Below, one piece after another: positions 11,530 to 20,550 of a DNA stretch of 64,000 bases. Position numbers and translations under genes: made by a program. This DNA comes from Gimesia chilikensis. GTDB lineage: Bacteria; Planctomycetota; Planctomycetia; Planctomycetales; Planctomycetaceae. The stretch's first letter is position 1, and each line of letters starts with the position of its first letter. The notes under the pieces are model-generated. The model was not told where the DNA came from and did not search any database. It saw nothing but the letters and a program-made list of their open reading frames with translations. The stretch is taken from NCBI RefSeq assembly GCF_007744075.1, contig NZ_CP036266.1, forward strand, positions 6,685,248 to 6,749,247. Reading direction: 5' to 3'.

Positions 11530-12750
11530 ATGACAATGAGCACCATGATCTGGAAAGAACTGAAGGAGCGTCCCACGGCGTTGATTGCCAGTCTGCTGGC
11601 GATCATCCTGAGTGTGACAGCGCTGGTGGCGATCCGCAACGTCACGATCTTTTCTGAACAGGAAGTCGCCGGCAAACTCGACGAACTGGGGGCCAACGTG
11701 TTGATTCTCCCCCAGGGAGTCACTTTGCAGGACTACTACGCAGCGGACATGCACCAGGAAACGATTCCTGAAGAACACGTGGCCGAACTGGCACTGGCAG
11801 GACTTACCGGAGTAGAAGCGATTACGCCGAAACTGTGTGTCCCGACCAAGGTCGACGACCAGGATGTGATTCTGACGGGGATTCTGCCTCAATCAGAAAT
11901 TCAGAAGATGAATGCCTGGTCGGGGGGCGGAATGCTCTTCAAAAAGCACGAAGGCTGTAAAGCGAAGATCAACGTTGCCGACGAAAACCAGGATTCCCCC
12001 GAGGCCCTGGCCGAGCGACGCTCGCTGCAGCATCTGAATAAATCGGAAGTCATTCTGGGATCGGACTTCGCTGCCGCCAACAACCTCAAAGCCGGTGATT
12101 CACTGGACCTGCTGGGAGAGTCGTTCAACGTCCTGACTGTACTCCCTGCGACCGGTACTGTGGATGACAGCCGGGTGTTTGCTCACCTGCATACCGTCCA
12201 GCGGCTGTCCTCTGCGGGTCCGGTTGTGAACATCATCGAAGTGATGGGCTGCTGCGAGGATGTGGCCAATGGACTGGTAGGCGATCTGTCAGAGCTGTTA
12301 CCCGGTACCAAGGTGGTCACCATCGCCAACGTGGTCGAGACGCAGGTTTCGATCAACCGGATGATGACGAATCTGTCATACCTGTTCCTGGCAATTCTGA
12401 TTGCCGTGGGTGGTGCGAGTATGGCCAGCGCGAGTTTCGCAAATGTCATCGAACGCCGCCGGGAAATCGGTACGCTGATGGCACTGGGAGCGACGCCGCG
12501 TTTCGTCACGCGGCTCTTCCTGGCGAAAGCAGCGTTGCTGGGTCTGGCCGGTGGGATCTGCGGGTATATCCTGGGCAGCGTGATTGCTGTCTTCCTGGGT
12601 CCTGCCTTTGCGGATGTTACCGTCGTTCCGGTCCCTGGTCTGGCACTGGTCGCTGCGACTGTCGCGGTACTGGTTACACTGGCAGCCAGTTACTTTCCGG
12701 CACGCCAGGCATCCCGCCTCGATCCCTGTCTCTGTTTCAAGGAGGTCTAA
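11530..12750 (+). CDS. ABC transporter permease, MacB/FtsX type
   Basis: A 406-residue permease of the MacB/LolE/FtsX group, which couples ATP use to periplasmic movement rather than to a classical channel. One membrane helix near residues 17-35 is followed by a large extracytoplasmic domain (about 36-280) and three C-terminal helices (about 282-304, 331-356, 370-392), with the family signature NVIERRREIGTLMALGAT after the second helix. The extracytoplasmic domain contains several Cys (KLCVP, HEGCK, MGCCEDV), unusual for this family and in line with the Cys-rich neighbours. A strong GGAGGT stands before the ATG. Its stop overlaps the ribosome site of the ATPase gene. Confidence 0.9.
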   Translation: MTMSTMIWKELKERPTALIASLLAIILSVTALVAIRNVTIFSEQEVAGKLDELGANVLILPQGVTLQDYYAADMHQETIPEEHVAELALAGLTGVEAITPKLCVPTKVDDQDVILTGILPQSEIQKMNAWSGGGMLFKKHEGCKAKINVADENQDSPEALAERRSLQHLNKSEVILGSDFAAANNLKAGDSLDLLGESFNVLTVLPATGTVDDSRVFAHLHTVQRLSSAGPVVNIIEVMGCCEDVANGLVGDLSELLPGTKVVTIANVVETQVSINRMMTNLSYLFLAILIAVGGASMASASFANVIERRREIGTLMALGATPRFVTRLFLAKAALLGLAGGICGYILGSVIAVFLGPAFADVTVVPVPGLALVAATVAVLVTLAASYFPARQASRLDPCLCFKEV

Positions 12751-12754
12751 CCGC

Positions 12755-13447
12755 ATGTTGAAGTTAGAAAATGTCAAAAAAGTCTACCGCAAGAAACAGG
12801 ACGAAGTCGTGGCCCTGGATTCCACCAGTGTCGAGATTCCGCGAGGAGATTTTGTTTCGATCATCGGCCCCAGTGGCAGTGGCAAAACGACGCTGCTGTC
12901 CATGCTGGGAGCGATGTCCGCCCCTTCCGAGGGACGGATTCTGCTGGACGGGGAATCGATCTACGATCTCCCTGTCGAACAACGGGCCGAAGTCCGTCAG
13001 AATAAGCTCGGGTTTGTGTTTCAGACATTCAACCTGATCCCCTATCTGACGGCGATAGAGAATGTGCAGGTCCCCATGATGCTGTCGCAGAAATATAAAA
13101 CGGAGCGACAGCAGCGGGCCGAGGAACTGCTGGCCACCGTCGGCCTGCAGGATCGTCTGCAGCATAAACCAAGTGAGCTGAGTATCGGCCAGCAGCAGCG
13201 CGTGGCGCTGGCCCGGATGCTCGCGAACGACCCTTCGATCATCTTGGCCGATGAACCGACGGGAAACCTTGATCCCGATACCCGGGATCAGGTCCTGTCG
13301 TTTTTGCGGCAGTTCAACGAAGAAGGTCGGACGATCATCATGGTTACGCATGACCTCTCCGCTGCGGGATGCGCCCGCAGGACTCTGAAGCTTTCCGAGG
13401 GTCGAATTCAATCAGGCACTGAAGAGGATCTGAAGAAATCGGCTTGA
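12755..13447 (+). CDS. ABC transporter ATP-binding protein, LolD/MacB type
   Basis: A 230-residue ATPase partner of the preceding permease. Walker A is GPSGSGKTTL, the Q-loop region is GFVFQTFNLIPYL, the ABC signature is LSIGQQQRVALARM and Walker B is IILADEPTGNLD, followed by the switch His in VTHD. All catalytic residues are present. The ATG at 12755 has GGAGGT overlapping the end of the permease gene, so the two are translationally linked. The QTFNLIP and GNLD segments are typical of the LolD/MacB/FtsE subgroup. The operon is closed by a strong terminator. Substrate unknown; the neighbours point to an exported metal- or thiol-related function. Confidence 0.95.
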   Translation: MLKLENVKKVYRKKQDEVVALDSTSVEIPRGDFVSIIGPSGSGKTTLLSMLGAMSAPSEGRILLDGESIYDLPVEQRAEVRQNKLGFVFQTFNLIPYLTAIENVQVPMMLSQKYKTERQQRAEELLATVGLQDRLQHKPSELSIGQQQRVALARMLANDPSIILADEPTGNLDPDTRDQVLSFLRQFNEEGRTIIMVTHDLSAAGCARRTLKLSEGRIQSGTEEDLKKSA

Positions 13448-13475
13448 AGTTAATCACGATCTGGTAGAAGTGATG

Positions 13476-13511
13476 CGGGCCCCCTTACAAGACGAGGGGG
13501 CCCGTTTTTTT
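13476..13511 (+). terminator. Rho-independent terminator of the ABC operon
   Basis: CGGGCCCCC and GGGGGCCCG form perfect 9-base arms around an 11-base loop and are followed by seven Ts. It lies 28 bases after the ATPase stop. Confidence 0.9.
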
Positions 13512-13538
13512 ACGTCTACTTCAAGGACGGTCTGTGCA

Positions 13539-15116
13539 TTACTTCGAAGCTTTGAGACCGACCGGTTTGCCGTCGAGCTGCCATTTGGGATCGACTTCGC
13601 CCAACAGATGCTGCAGTGCGGTCGCGGTGACGTCCACCAGATAGGCCTGCTGCGAGATTTTACCAGGTGCCACGGAGGGGCCGTGGGCAATCAGAAAGAC
13701 GCGGCGGATCTCCGGTACATTCAGGCCGTCGCTGTGACTGCGTTTCAAACCGCCATGATCGGTGCAGACGATTGTCAGCCAGTCCTCATGCTTGAAGTTC
13801 GGTCGTGACTGTACGGCCTGCATCAGGGAGTTAACGCGACTGTCGATATTCTCAATCGCGGTGATGTACTCGGGCACTTCAGGGCTGAAGCCGATCGCAT
13901 GGCCGGTGGCGTCGGTCTGATGAAAGTAGACGAACATCGCGGTGGGATCTTCTTCCCGGAGTATGCGGACGGCGGTCTCGGCAATAGTTTTGTCCCGCTC
14001 TCCTTCCCGTGCGAGGGCATCGGTGTTGCGGGGATCGGGTGGTTGAACGTAAACGCGGACGCTGTTCTTTTCATGCAGTTCCAGGTTCAGGGCACCCGCT
14101 TTGCCGTTATAATTGCCGAAGAGGATATTGCGTCCTTTGTCGGTTGTGCGAAAGCGAGCTTCGATGGTGAAATCAGCATGTGGCAACTGTTTGAGGGATT
14201 CGGTTAATGGAATCTGCAGACCGTGGTCTTTCCCGCCATTATGGGGCAGATCGAGGACCTGTGCACCAGAGTCGGCAGCGTCTTCAAAGCGATATTCGGC
14301 AACCAGGCCCTGGCGATCGGGAGTCGCACCGCTGGCGGCCTGTGCGATCTGTGTATCGGTTAACGACCGGTTCCAGAGTCGGATGTCGTCGAGTTGACCG
14401 TGAAAGCAGGTCGGACCGGTGCGGGAATCCCGGCCGAGAAAATAGAAGTCGCCGCCGAGCGTATAATCGAGGTCGACGCCTGAGAGCGAACCGATTTCTT
14501 TGCCGTCCAGATAGAGTTTCAGAGTGTCTTTCTGACGGGTGGCGAGCAGGTGATGCCATTTGCCGTCGCGGGTGTCGATGTTGAGTTTATCACCAGAGAC
14601 GCGGAGGTCTGCGATCTGCTGTTTACTGCGGGGAAGCGGGAAGACCTGAGCGACATCGGCCTCGGAGAGAATGTGTTCGTGAATGGGATCCCAGGAGACA
14701 AGCGAGACGGTTTTCGCATCGGGCCGCTGGCGTTTAAGGCGTTTGAAAAAGTGGGGGAAGAGTTCGTAGTTTTTCCCTTTGAAGCTGTTGTCGTGCACGC
14801 CGTGCTTGTCCGCCCAGACGCCGGTGAGGATGCTCGACCAGCCGGGACCGCTGATGGTATCGTTCTTCTGATAGCGCGTGCCCAGAATATTGGCATCGTC
14901 GGTGAAGGCGCCTTCTTTAATCAGTCTGTCGAAGGTGGGGGTCTTTGCTTTCAGCAGGGCGTCGGGGCGGGTGCCGTCCATACCGATAATGAGGACATGC
15001 CTGTTGGATTGATCGGCGGGTTCTTTCGCCTGAACTGTCTGCAGAAATAGAGATGCCAACAGGCAGCAGAGCAGACCGGCACAGAAATTTGAGCGGTTCA
15101 TCACATTCACTTTCAT
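13539..15116 (-). CDS. Secreted phosphodiesterase-type alkaline phosphatase superfamily protein with inserted LamG domain
   Basis: A 525-residue exported protein (signal peptide ending TVQA). Alkaline-phosphatase-superfamily metal and nucleophile positions are intact: Asp47 in IIGMDGTRP, Thr87 in NDTISGPG, Asp402 and His406 in TDATGHAIG, and Asp453-His454 in CTDHGG, a pattern of nucleotide pyrophosphatase/phosphodiesterase-like enzymes. Between residues about 164 and 361 a LamG/concanavalin-like domain is inserted. Its halves are in the reverse of the usual order: the DGKWHHLLATR...DDIRLWNRSL part comes first and the GLVAEYRFED...ALNLELHEKNSVRVYV part second. The ATG at 15116 is used; one at 15101 is also in frame. 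Substrate unknown; the LamG may hold it to a glycan. Confidence 0.85.
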   Translation of the reverse strand: MKVNVMNRSNFCAGLLCCLLASLFLQTVQAKEPADQSNRHVLIIGMDGTRPDALLKAKTPTFDRLIKEGAFTDDANILGTRYQKNDTISGPGWSSILTGVWADKHGVHDNSFKGKNYELFPHFFKRLKRQRPDAKTVSLVSWDPIHEHILSEADVAQVFPLPRSKQQIADLRVSGDKLNIDTRDGKWHHLLATRQKDTLKLYLDGKEIGSLSGVDLDYTLGGDFYFLGRDSRTGPTCFHGQLDDIRLWNRSLTDTQIAQAASGATPDRQGLVAEYRFEDAADSGAQVLDLPHNGGKDHGLQIPLTESLKQLPHADFTIEARFRTTDKGRNILFGNYNGKAGALNLELHEKNSVRVYVQPPDPRNTDALAREGERDKTIAETAVRILREEDPTAMFVYFHQTDATGHAIGFSPEVPEYITAIENIDSRVNSLMQAVQSRPNFKHEDWLTIVCTDHGGLKRSHSDGLNVPEIRRVFLIAHGPSVAPGKISQQAYLVDVTATALQHLLGEVDPKWQLDGKPVGLKASK

Positions 15117-15282
15117 CAGAAGACAGAGAAGGACTGACGGTCAGCGCACTGCTGTACCTCCAGAGCATTCCTCAGTATAGAGAGAGTGCCCGGCGGAATT
15201 CAATTAAGAGGAGATGAAGCTATGGTTAACCCGGCCCCTCAATGATATGGGAATTGATTCTTGCAGTAAGCAGATTCAGACA

Positions 15283-16608
15283 TTATTGGTCTGTGGGTTT
15301 AAGCGTGACGCCGGCTCCGATTACGGCGACCCAGGGATTGGCTTTGGTCGGTTCCGTCGCGATCACCCAGATTTGTGCCTCTCCCTTTTTCAGAGCACAT
15401 GTGGTAAAGACCGGGGATTTCTTCGGCAGGGTGCCGCTCCAGCCAGCGGCCATCAGTGCGTCGACTACGGCCTTGCCCACCGCGAATGCGGAACCCGATT
15501 TGACCTGCATCCGCAGAGCGTACGGTTTTTCCTGCTGCACTTTAAGACTGTCTTTCGTCAGAACTGCGACTTCCGGTTTTTCGCCTTTACGATACGTGGC
15601 TTTGCGCCCCTCTTCTTCGTAAGCGAGAACTTCATCTTCCGCCACTTCAACGGCGGTCTGATGTTTGATTCGTACGCGGGTACGGCCTTCAAAATCGTGA
15701 GTGGTGATTGTAATCATCTGCTGTCCCGGTTTACGGAAGATGGTGAACTTCTTCCATTTGATGGCAACCGGCGCATCGGTTGTGGCCTTCCAGTCCTCGG
15801 TCGCCAGGGCCTTGCGATAAAAGTCGGTCACGGCCTCAAGAGTGGCATTTGTATCGAAGGACAACTCGGAGGTCATATCGGTGTAACGAAAATCGATGGC
15901 ATCCGGGAAGGCCGGCAGAGCGAGTGAGAGCAGCGAACTGGTATAAGTAATTGCGGTTTTGCCTCCCTGGCCTTGTGCACTCATGACATTAACCATCACC
16001 AGTACCGCATTCTGACGATAATAGGCCGTAGTACTGGCACTGCCGTAGGGGGTCCAGCCTGCTTTCAGCATCAGATCGTGGCACTGCTCGGCCGTCTCTT
16101 TCACGGGGGCTTCGGTTGTGTACATGATGGTCGCTGGAAACGCATAGACCTGCTTCGCTCCCTTGGGGACCGGCAGGGCAGTCAGCGGAATATTGCCATA
16201 GCGTGAGAAGTTTACGTTCACAGGACTGGTAGGAGCAGGCTGCATGACCGAGAGGTTGAGGTGGAAATCACCATGTGTGAACTCAGCGCCGGCGAACGGT
16301 CCTTCGCGACGGCTGCCTGCTACTTCTTTCCATCCCCGCCCGGTCAGTTCTTTGACGTTGAAGTCGAAGATTTCTTTGAGAGGCTTTTGGACTGTGTAGC
16401 TCAATGTTGCCATTCTGCGGGGGCCCTGCGTCGTGGCATCGGCGGGTAAGGGGAATGTGGCCAGGTCGAGAACGGCTTCTGCTTCAGCGGGGGTTGCCGC
16501 TTTGCCCGGGGTTTTCGCGGGTGCTGCTGTCAAGCAGCTGGCTCCAGCTATGAAGAGAGTTGAGAGCAAACCAGATACAACAACCAGAATGAGACGGGGG
16601 ACGCGCAT
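15283..16608 (-). CDS. Secreted protein with four related repeats
   Basis: A 441-residue exported protein of unknown function. The signal peptide runs from MRVPRLILVVVSGLLS to about TAAPA. The rest seems to be four copies of a domain of about 95 residues, each with a phrase of the type tyT-t.pv.e..dfy...l...GW. The aligned tryptophans are in TGRGWKEVAG, KAGWTPYGS, TEDWKATTD and AAGWSGTLP. Repeats 1 and 2 also share FPLPADA / LPVPKGA openings. No catalytic motif is apparent, so a binding or structural role is more likely. It follows the phosphodiesterase gene on the same strand, but with 166 bases between them. The family is not recognised. Confidence 0.75.
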   Translation of the reverse strand: MRVPRLILVVVSGLLSTLFIAGASCLTAAPAKTPGKAATPAEAEAVLDLATFPLPADATTQGPRRMATLSYTVQKPLKEIFDFNVKELTGRGWKEVAGSRREGPFAGAEFTHGDFHLNLSVMQPAPTSPVNVNFSRYGNIPLTALPVPKGAKQVYAFPATIMYTTEAPVKETAEQCHDLMLKAGWTPYGSASTTAYYRQNAVLVMVNVMSAQGQGGKTAITYTSSLLSLALPAFPDAIDFRYTDMTSELSFDTNATLEAVTDFYRKALATEDWKATTDAPVAIKWKKFTIFRKPGQQMITITTHDFEGRTRVRIKHQTAVEVAEDEVLAYEEEGRKATYRKGEKPEVAVLTKDSLKVQQEKPYALRMQVKSGSAFAVGKAVVDALMAAGWSGTLPKKSPVFTTCALKKGEAQIWVIATEPTKANPWVAVIGAGVTLKPTDQ

Positions 16609-16889
16609 TTCACAGGTACTCCAACGGGTGATTCCTGACCTGAAATCCTTCGCGACTGCGTTTTCGGTTGTTGTCTCAGCGAGCTGTTCTCTGGAAAACG
16701 GAGGGAAAGAGACGCCTGTATTTTACCGATTCTCATCTGAAAAACGCCAGACTGAAATCATGAGGATATAAAAAGCCGACCATCCCAGGCGGTTGAGTTT
16801 AAGGAAAGCCGTATTTAGTTGATCATGGGTTTGAACTAGTTGAAACTCGTAATAAGCGTGCTAAACCGTTTTAGACCTTCAGATCATGA

Positions 16890-17144
16890 TCACAAATAGT
16901 AACTCTCATCCAAACTCAGCTTTTGACAGAGATCTACGAATTCCTGTTGATGATCCAGATCAATATCGATATTTTCATCAGCGATACGACTGGAAATAAA
17001 CTCCATGCAGACTTTCATTTCCCCCACACGAAGCAGATCTCTCAATGTATCTTGTCTCCATTGAGTTTTAAATTCGATATAATCGATTAATGCTGCGATT
17101 CTCACCTGAAGACGCTCAATGTCAACCGGTCCGATAAAACTCAA
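16890..17144 (-). CDS. MafI-like immunity protein
   Basis: An 84-residue acidic cytoplasmic protein resembling the MafI family, small immunity proteins that neutralise secreted polymorphic toxins in Neisseria and others. The resemblance is in the order of a helical N-terminus, the RVGEMKVCMEFI helix, and a C-terminal helix with HQQEFVDLCQKLSL. The start is TTG at 17144, supported by AGGGGA six to seven bases upstream. No toxin gene is visible next to it, so it would be an orphan immunity gene, a common situation. The region is more AT-rich than its neighbours. The assignment is by eye and only moderately sure. Confidence 0.6.
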   Translation of the reverse strand: MSFIGPVDIERLQVRIAALIDYIEFKTQWRQDTLRDLLRVGEMKVCMEFISSRIADENIDIDLDHQQEFVDLCQKLSLDESYYL

Positions 17145-17240
17145 TTTGGATCCCCTTTATTTTGAAACTTCAATATCCTGTTAGTAGCATTATCGATTCA
17201 AATAATTAAAAGAGCTGGACACATCCGGCACTTAACAGGT

Positions 17241-18731
17241 TCACTCAAACGTCAGCGTGACCTTATCAATCATTGGTTTTGACTTGTTGGCGGTCGTGTC
17301 TTTCAGTTTCAGCTCAAAGCCGAATCCATAACCGGCGGGTAAACTGGTCAGATCGAGTTGAGCCGGTGTTTTTTTGACGTGTTTGGAGAGGCCGGGCGTG
17401 TAGTCGTAGGTTTCTTTGACTTCCTGCCAGTCGGTCCAGGTATCGAGTTTACCGTCGTTGTCGGTATCAACGCCGACACGAGCCTCGACCTGTTCCACCC
17501 AGGGGCCGGGGCTGGTAAAATCGGTTTTCTGCTGGGTGAAGAGATAGAAGCGACCTTCGGCAAAGCCGATATCGGGGTCGGGGTGTCCTTCGCCGATCTT
17601 GTCGCACCAGGCGAAAGGTCCGTCAATACTGGGACTCGTGAACCAGGCGACGCTCATGTGTCCGCCGCCAGCGGGATCGTAATCGCCGAAGAGGTAGTAT
17701 TGTGAACCGACGCAGATGGGGGCCCAGTCACCATAGGCTTCCTGTTCGGGCTCGTGAACGTGGTATTTGCCGATGTTGGTGTTCCAGTCGGGATGCTGCA
17801 GCCAGTGCGGGTGTTTGTATTCGGCGATTTTGCCGGTGTCCTTCGTGCGATTGTCGACAGGCGGGGCGAGGAACTTCCAGTCTGTGACGCCATCTTCGCT
17901 GACCGCGTGGGCAGCCAACGGGGAGTCCCAGGAGCGTTTGCTGGCGTTGATGGGGCTCCAGTCTTCGAGGATCACGTGGAAGCGTCCCTGCTTATCGCGA
18001 ATGAAGCCGGCGTCGGAACCGTGCGAGGGATCCTTGACGGCCAGGCCCATGTCTTTACCGGGTTTCCCGTCGGTGAGATCTTCGTCAATGTAGACGTGCG
18101 GGTCCTGGTCGTTGGGGTAGTCGTAATAGATGTAGACTTTGCCGTCTTTATACTCGGCGCTGGTCACCCAGCGGGAGAAGGCTTCGGTGACGGGACCGTG
18201 GTGTACCCAATTGACCATGTCGCGGCTCTGCCAGGCGTGATAGCCGCCAAGCCCCTTGTTGAGTCCCCCCGGTGCATCAAACTGATGTTTCCAGGGAGTG
18301 GTCTGCAGCTTGACGTCGAACCCGTCGAGTTGAGCGGGTTCGGGTTGGAAGCCCTGCTTTTTCTTCACGCCGCCGTAACGTCCGAAGACCCAGTAATTAT
18401 CAGGACCGATGGGCAGAAAGACGGGGGCATCCTGCAGATTGACGGGGCCGAGGTTCGCCACGGGGTCCCAGTTCTGCCAGAGGGGAGACTGCTGGACAAC
18501 CAGCGATTTCGCTTTGTGTTGCTTGTCAAAGCGTTTGACTTCACTGACAAAGGTGGCTTTGCTGTCTGTGGGAACCGCGGTGCCGTCTTTGAATTCCAGG
18601 TGCGTCTGATAGTTGGCTGCATCCGTCCATTGCTGTTGTGTGTCGATCACCCAGTCTTCAGCGACGGCAATTGTCGTAAGTGAAAGAGAGAGCAGGGAAC
18701 TGAGTATGAAGCAGGCTGGATGTTGTGGCAT
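17241..18731 (-). CDS. Secreted beta-propeller protein, glycoside hydrolase-like
   Basis: A 496-residue exported protein (signal peptide CFILSSLLSLSLTTIAVA) that reads like a five-bladed propeller glycosidase of the GH32/43/68/117 type. Typical phrases are YHAWQSRDMVNWVHHGP, which matches the substrate-binding blade motif of these families, FGDYDPAGGGHMSVAWFTS, and SAEYKDGKVYIYYDYPND with carboxylates that could be catalytic. A C-terminal beta domain (about 400-496) includes a DTDNDGKLDTW loop that looks calcium-binding. I cannot fix the GH family or confirm the catalytic acids from sequence alone. Role: probably attack on sulfated or other marine polysaccharide, consistent with nearby sulfatases. 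Confidence 0.8.
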   Translation of the reverse strand: MPQHPACFILSSLLSLSLTTIAVAEDWVIDTQQQWTDAANYQTHLEFKDGTAVPTDSKATFVSEVKRFDKQHKAKSLVVQQSPLWQNWDPVANLGPVNLQDAPVFLPIGPDNYWVFGRYGGVKKKQGFQPEPAQLDGFDVKLQTTPWKHQFDAPGGLNKGLGGYHAWQSRDMVNWVHHGPVTEAFSRWVTSAEYKDGKVYIYYDYPNDQDPHVYIDEDLTDGKPGKDMGLAVKDPSHGSDAGFIRDKQGRFHVILEDWSPINASKRSWDSPLAAHAVSEDGVTDWKFLAPPVDNRTKDTGKIAEYKHPHWLQHPDWNTNIGKYHVHEPEQEAYGDWAPICVGSQYYLFGDYDPAGGGHMSVAWFTSPSIDGPFAWCDKIGEGHPDPDIGFAEGRFYLFTQQKTDFTSPGPWVEQVEARVGVDTDNDGKLDTWTDWQEVKETYDYTPGLSKHVKKTPAQLDLTSLPAGYGFGFELKLKDTTANKSKPMIDKVTLTFE

Positions 18732-18921
18732 GGTTCTGGTTTCCGATGAAGTTGCGCGATTTGTTATTCAGCGAATCGTCGACATAAAACGATCGACACG
18801 ATGCAGACCAGGGAGACTTTTTACAGTAGCTTCCCAGTGAAGCGATTGCAACCTGGTATTTATGTGATTCCCTGAGCTCGCTCGGTCAACGATGTAGTTT
18901 CAGAACGCATCACAGGAACGC

Positions 18922-18958
18922 AACAGGCCATCCTCCCTGAATGTGAGAATGGCCTGTT
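18922..18958 (-). terminator. Hairpin after the B12-riboswitch DUF1559 gene
   Basis: AACAGGCCAT and ATGGCCTGTT form perfect 10-base arms around a 17-base loop, 60 bases beyond the DUF1559 stop. No T-run follows on the minus strand, so it may act through structure or Rho; the T-run on the plus side is only three bases. Confidence 0.45.
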
Positions 18959-19017
18959 TCTGCTGTTACGAAATCAACCTCATCTCAATGCGGCGATTCA
19001 TACTGAATTTCAAAATA

Positions 19018-20019
19018 TTAGAATTCTCCGATTACTTCGCCTCCCTTTCGAGAAAGCAGAGCCGCGAACGTCACGACGTTGATGTTTTCAGAAACGAATC
19101 GGACAGATCCGTCTACCAGTAAGAATTGCGCACCGCCGGTGTGGAAACTGTGAAATTCCTGTCCAAAATCGCAACCGAGCTTTCCAGGCGGATTGGCTGT
19201 ACCACCGAATGTGATGCAGGATTGCCATTGCGTATCACCCACAGACGCATAGCGACCGTTAACCGGCGCACTCTGGTCGAAAACATTCTTGTGGCCTATC
19301 CAGATGGCATGCAGGGCATTGGGTGCTTCGCCAACCAGAATCGTGTTCGTTGTGCCATCGGTGACATCTCTCATACGGACGCTGGGTGCTCCCAGTAACG
19401 GAAACATGCCCCGGTATGCATCCGCGCCCGTACCTCCATAGTTATTTTGACAGTTAGTTGCTGGGAAGCAGCGCAGCCCCCGTTCCCCCCAGTTTCCGCC
19501 GTAGTCAGTGCGGGCGAACCTTTCGGGCGCTGAAGTCTGGTCGCCGTTAGGCTTAAGAAGCTCAGGCGAAGGCACAGATGGGCAGAGGTAAACCGACAGA
19601 ACTGTCTGGCCGACGGGGACGTTGTCGGGATGCACGTACCATTCATTCTGATTGATCTGATGAAACAGGTTGGCCTGATCCAGGCCGGGAAGAATGGCCG
19701 CCCCCCAACTGAGCGTCAATGCAGTATCTTTCAGCGCCGGATTACTGGCATTGGCTGCCGACATAAAGCCACCGTAGCCTCCCTTGGGAAAGACCTGGTG
19801 CGTATCGTGGTAGTTATGCAGTGCGATTCCGATCTGTTTCAGATTATTTTTGCACTGCAGACGGCGTGCCGCTTCACGAGCCTGCTGTACCGCAGGCAGC
19901 AGGAGAGCAATCAAAATCGCGATAATGGCGATAACGACCAGCAGTTCGATCAACGTAAAGCCGGTCGTCTGCGCAGGGGGAGCGTGGCGCCAGAGATGGC
20001 GCGACTTAAAACGGAACAT
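19018..20019 (-). CDS. DUF1559 pseudopilin-like protein under a cobalamin riboswitch
   Basis: A 333-residue planctomycete-type DUF1559 protein. The N-terminus has a prepilin cleavage and assembly motif ([10 protein letters not shown] at residues 20-28, with Glu at +5) followed by a single membrane helix, then [20 protein letters not shown], which is highly conserved in the family, and a C-terminal [13 protein letters not shown]. Such proteins are exported and may assemble like type II or IV pseudopilins; their function is not established. The ATG at 20019 has AAAGG about ten bases upstream; a TTG at 20040 is an alternative. A cobalamin riboswitch lies about 117 bases upstream on the same strand, so expression is probably repressed by B12. 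Confidence 0.92.
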   Translation of the reverse strand: MFRFKSRHLWRHAPPAQTTGFTLIELLVVIAIIAILIALLLPAVQQAREAARRLQCKNNLKQIGIALHNYHDTHQVFPKGGYGGFMSAANASNPALKDTALTLSWGAAILPGLDQANLFHQINQNEWYVHPDNVPVGQTVLSVYLCPSVPSPELLKPNGDQTSAPERFARTDYGGNWGERGLRCFPATNCQNNYGGTGADAYRGMFPLLGAPSVRMRDVTDGTTNTILVGEAPNALHAIWIGHKNVFDQSAPVNGRYASVGDTQWQSCITFGGTANPPGKLGCDFGQEFHSFHTGGAQFLLVDGSVRFVSENINVVTFAALLSRKGGEVIGEF

Positions 20020-20135
20020 GGAATATACCTTTCGGCGCAAGGCTTCAGGTCTTCGAGGCTCTCATGGAGACCGACACCGGATCTCAGGAACATGACGCCT
20101 GCTGATGAATAAGACTGAAGCAGTGCCAGCGTATT

Positions 20136-20313
20136 CCTGCCGGGCCGTATTCTGACTAACGAGTCAAACAATCTAACCAGCGCCTTCCCATGAAACGGAT
20201 TCACAGTGGCATCAATGCTGGTGATCTCCTCGCATACAGCGGCGGTCCCGTGCCGGATTCTCACCGGCTTCCTGTTCGATTCTGAGATCGAACGCCCGAC
20301 AGAACATCGCAGG
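20136..20313 (-). promoter_or_regulatory. Cobalamin riboswitch
   Basis: Read on the minus strand, all landmark elements of the AdoCbl-class riboswitch occur in order: a P1 strand CCTGC, a hairpin GTTCGAT/ATCGAAC, GGAAGCCGGTGAGAATCCGG, the GGGACCGCCGCTGTA segment, the B12 box with GATGCCACTGTGAATC, GGGAAGGCGC, and the closing AGTCAGAATAC followed by GCAGG, which pairs with the first strand. It lies directly upstream of the DUF1559 gene on the same strand. The type of expression platform cannot be told with certainty. The same stretch contains no plausible protein gene. Confidence 0.95.
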
Positions 20314-20550
20314 CGACAACTGTAGTTACTACCAGTGGGAAACACAATGTTGCAGATCTTGTTTCCATGAAGGACTTAATGCGTTCAATCAAAGACAACG
20401 ACATTGAACAACTTCGCTTACAGCTCTAATTTATGTAAGCACACTCGCGATCTATACCAGGATGCTTTGTTGTTGAGCTGGTGTCTGCGTAGAGTTAGAA
20501 TCGAAGGTTGAGTGATCATTAATCAACTTTGCCTTCTCGAGAGGTTTATC

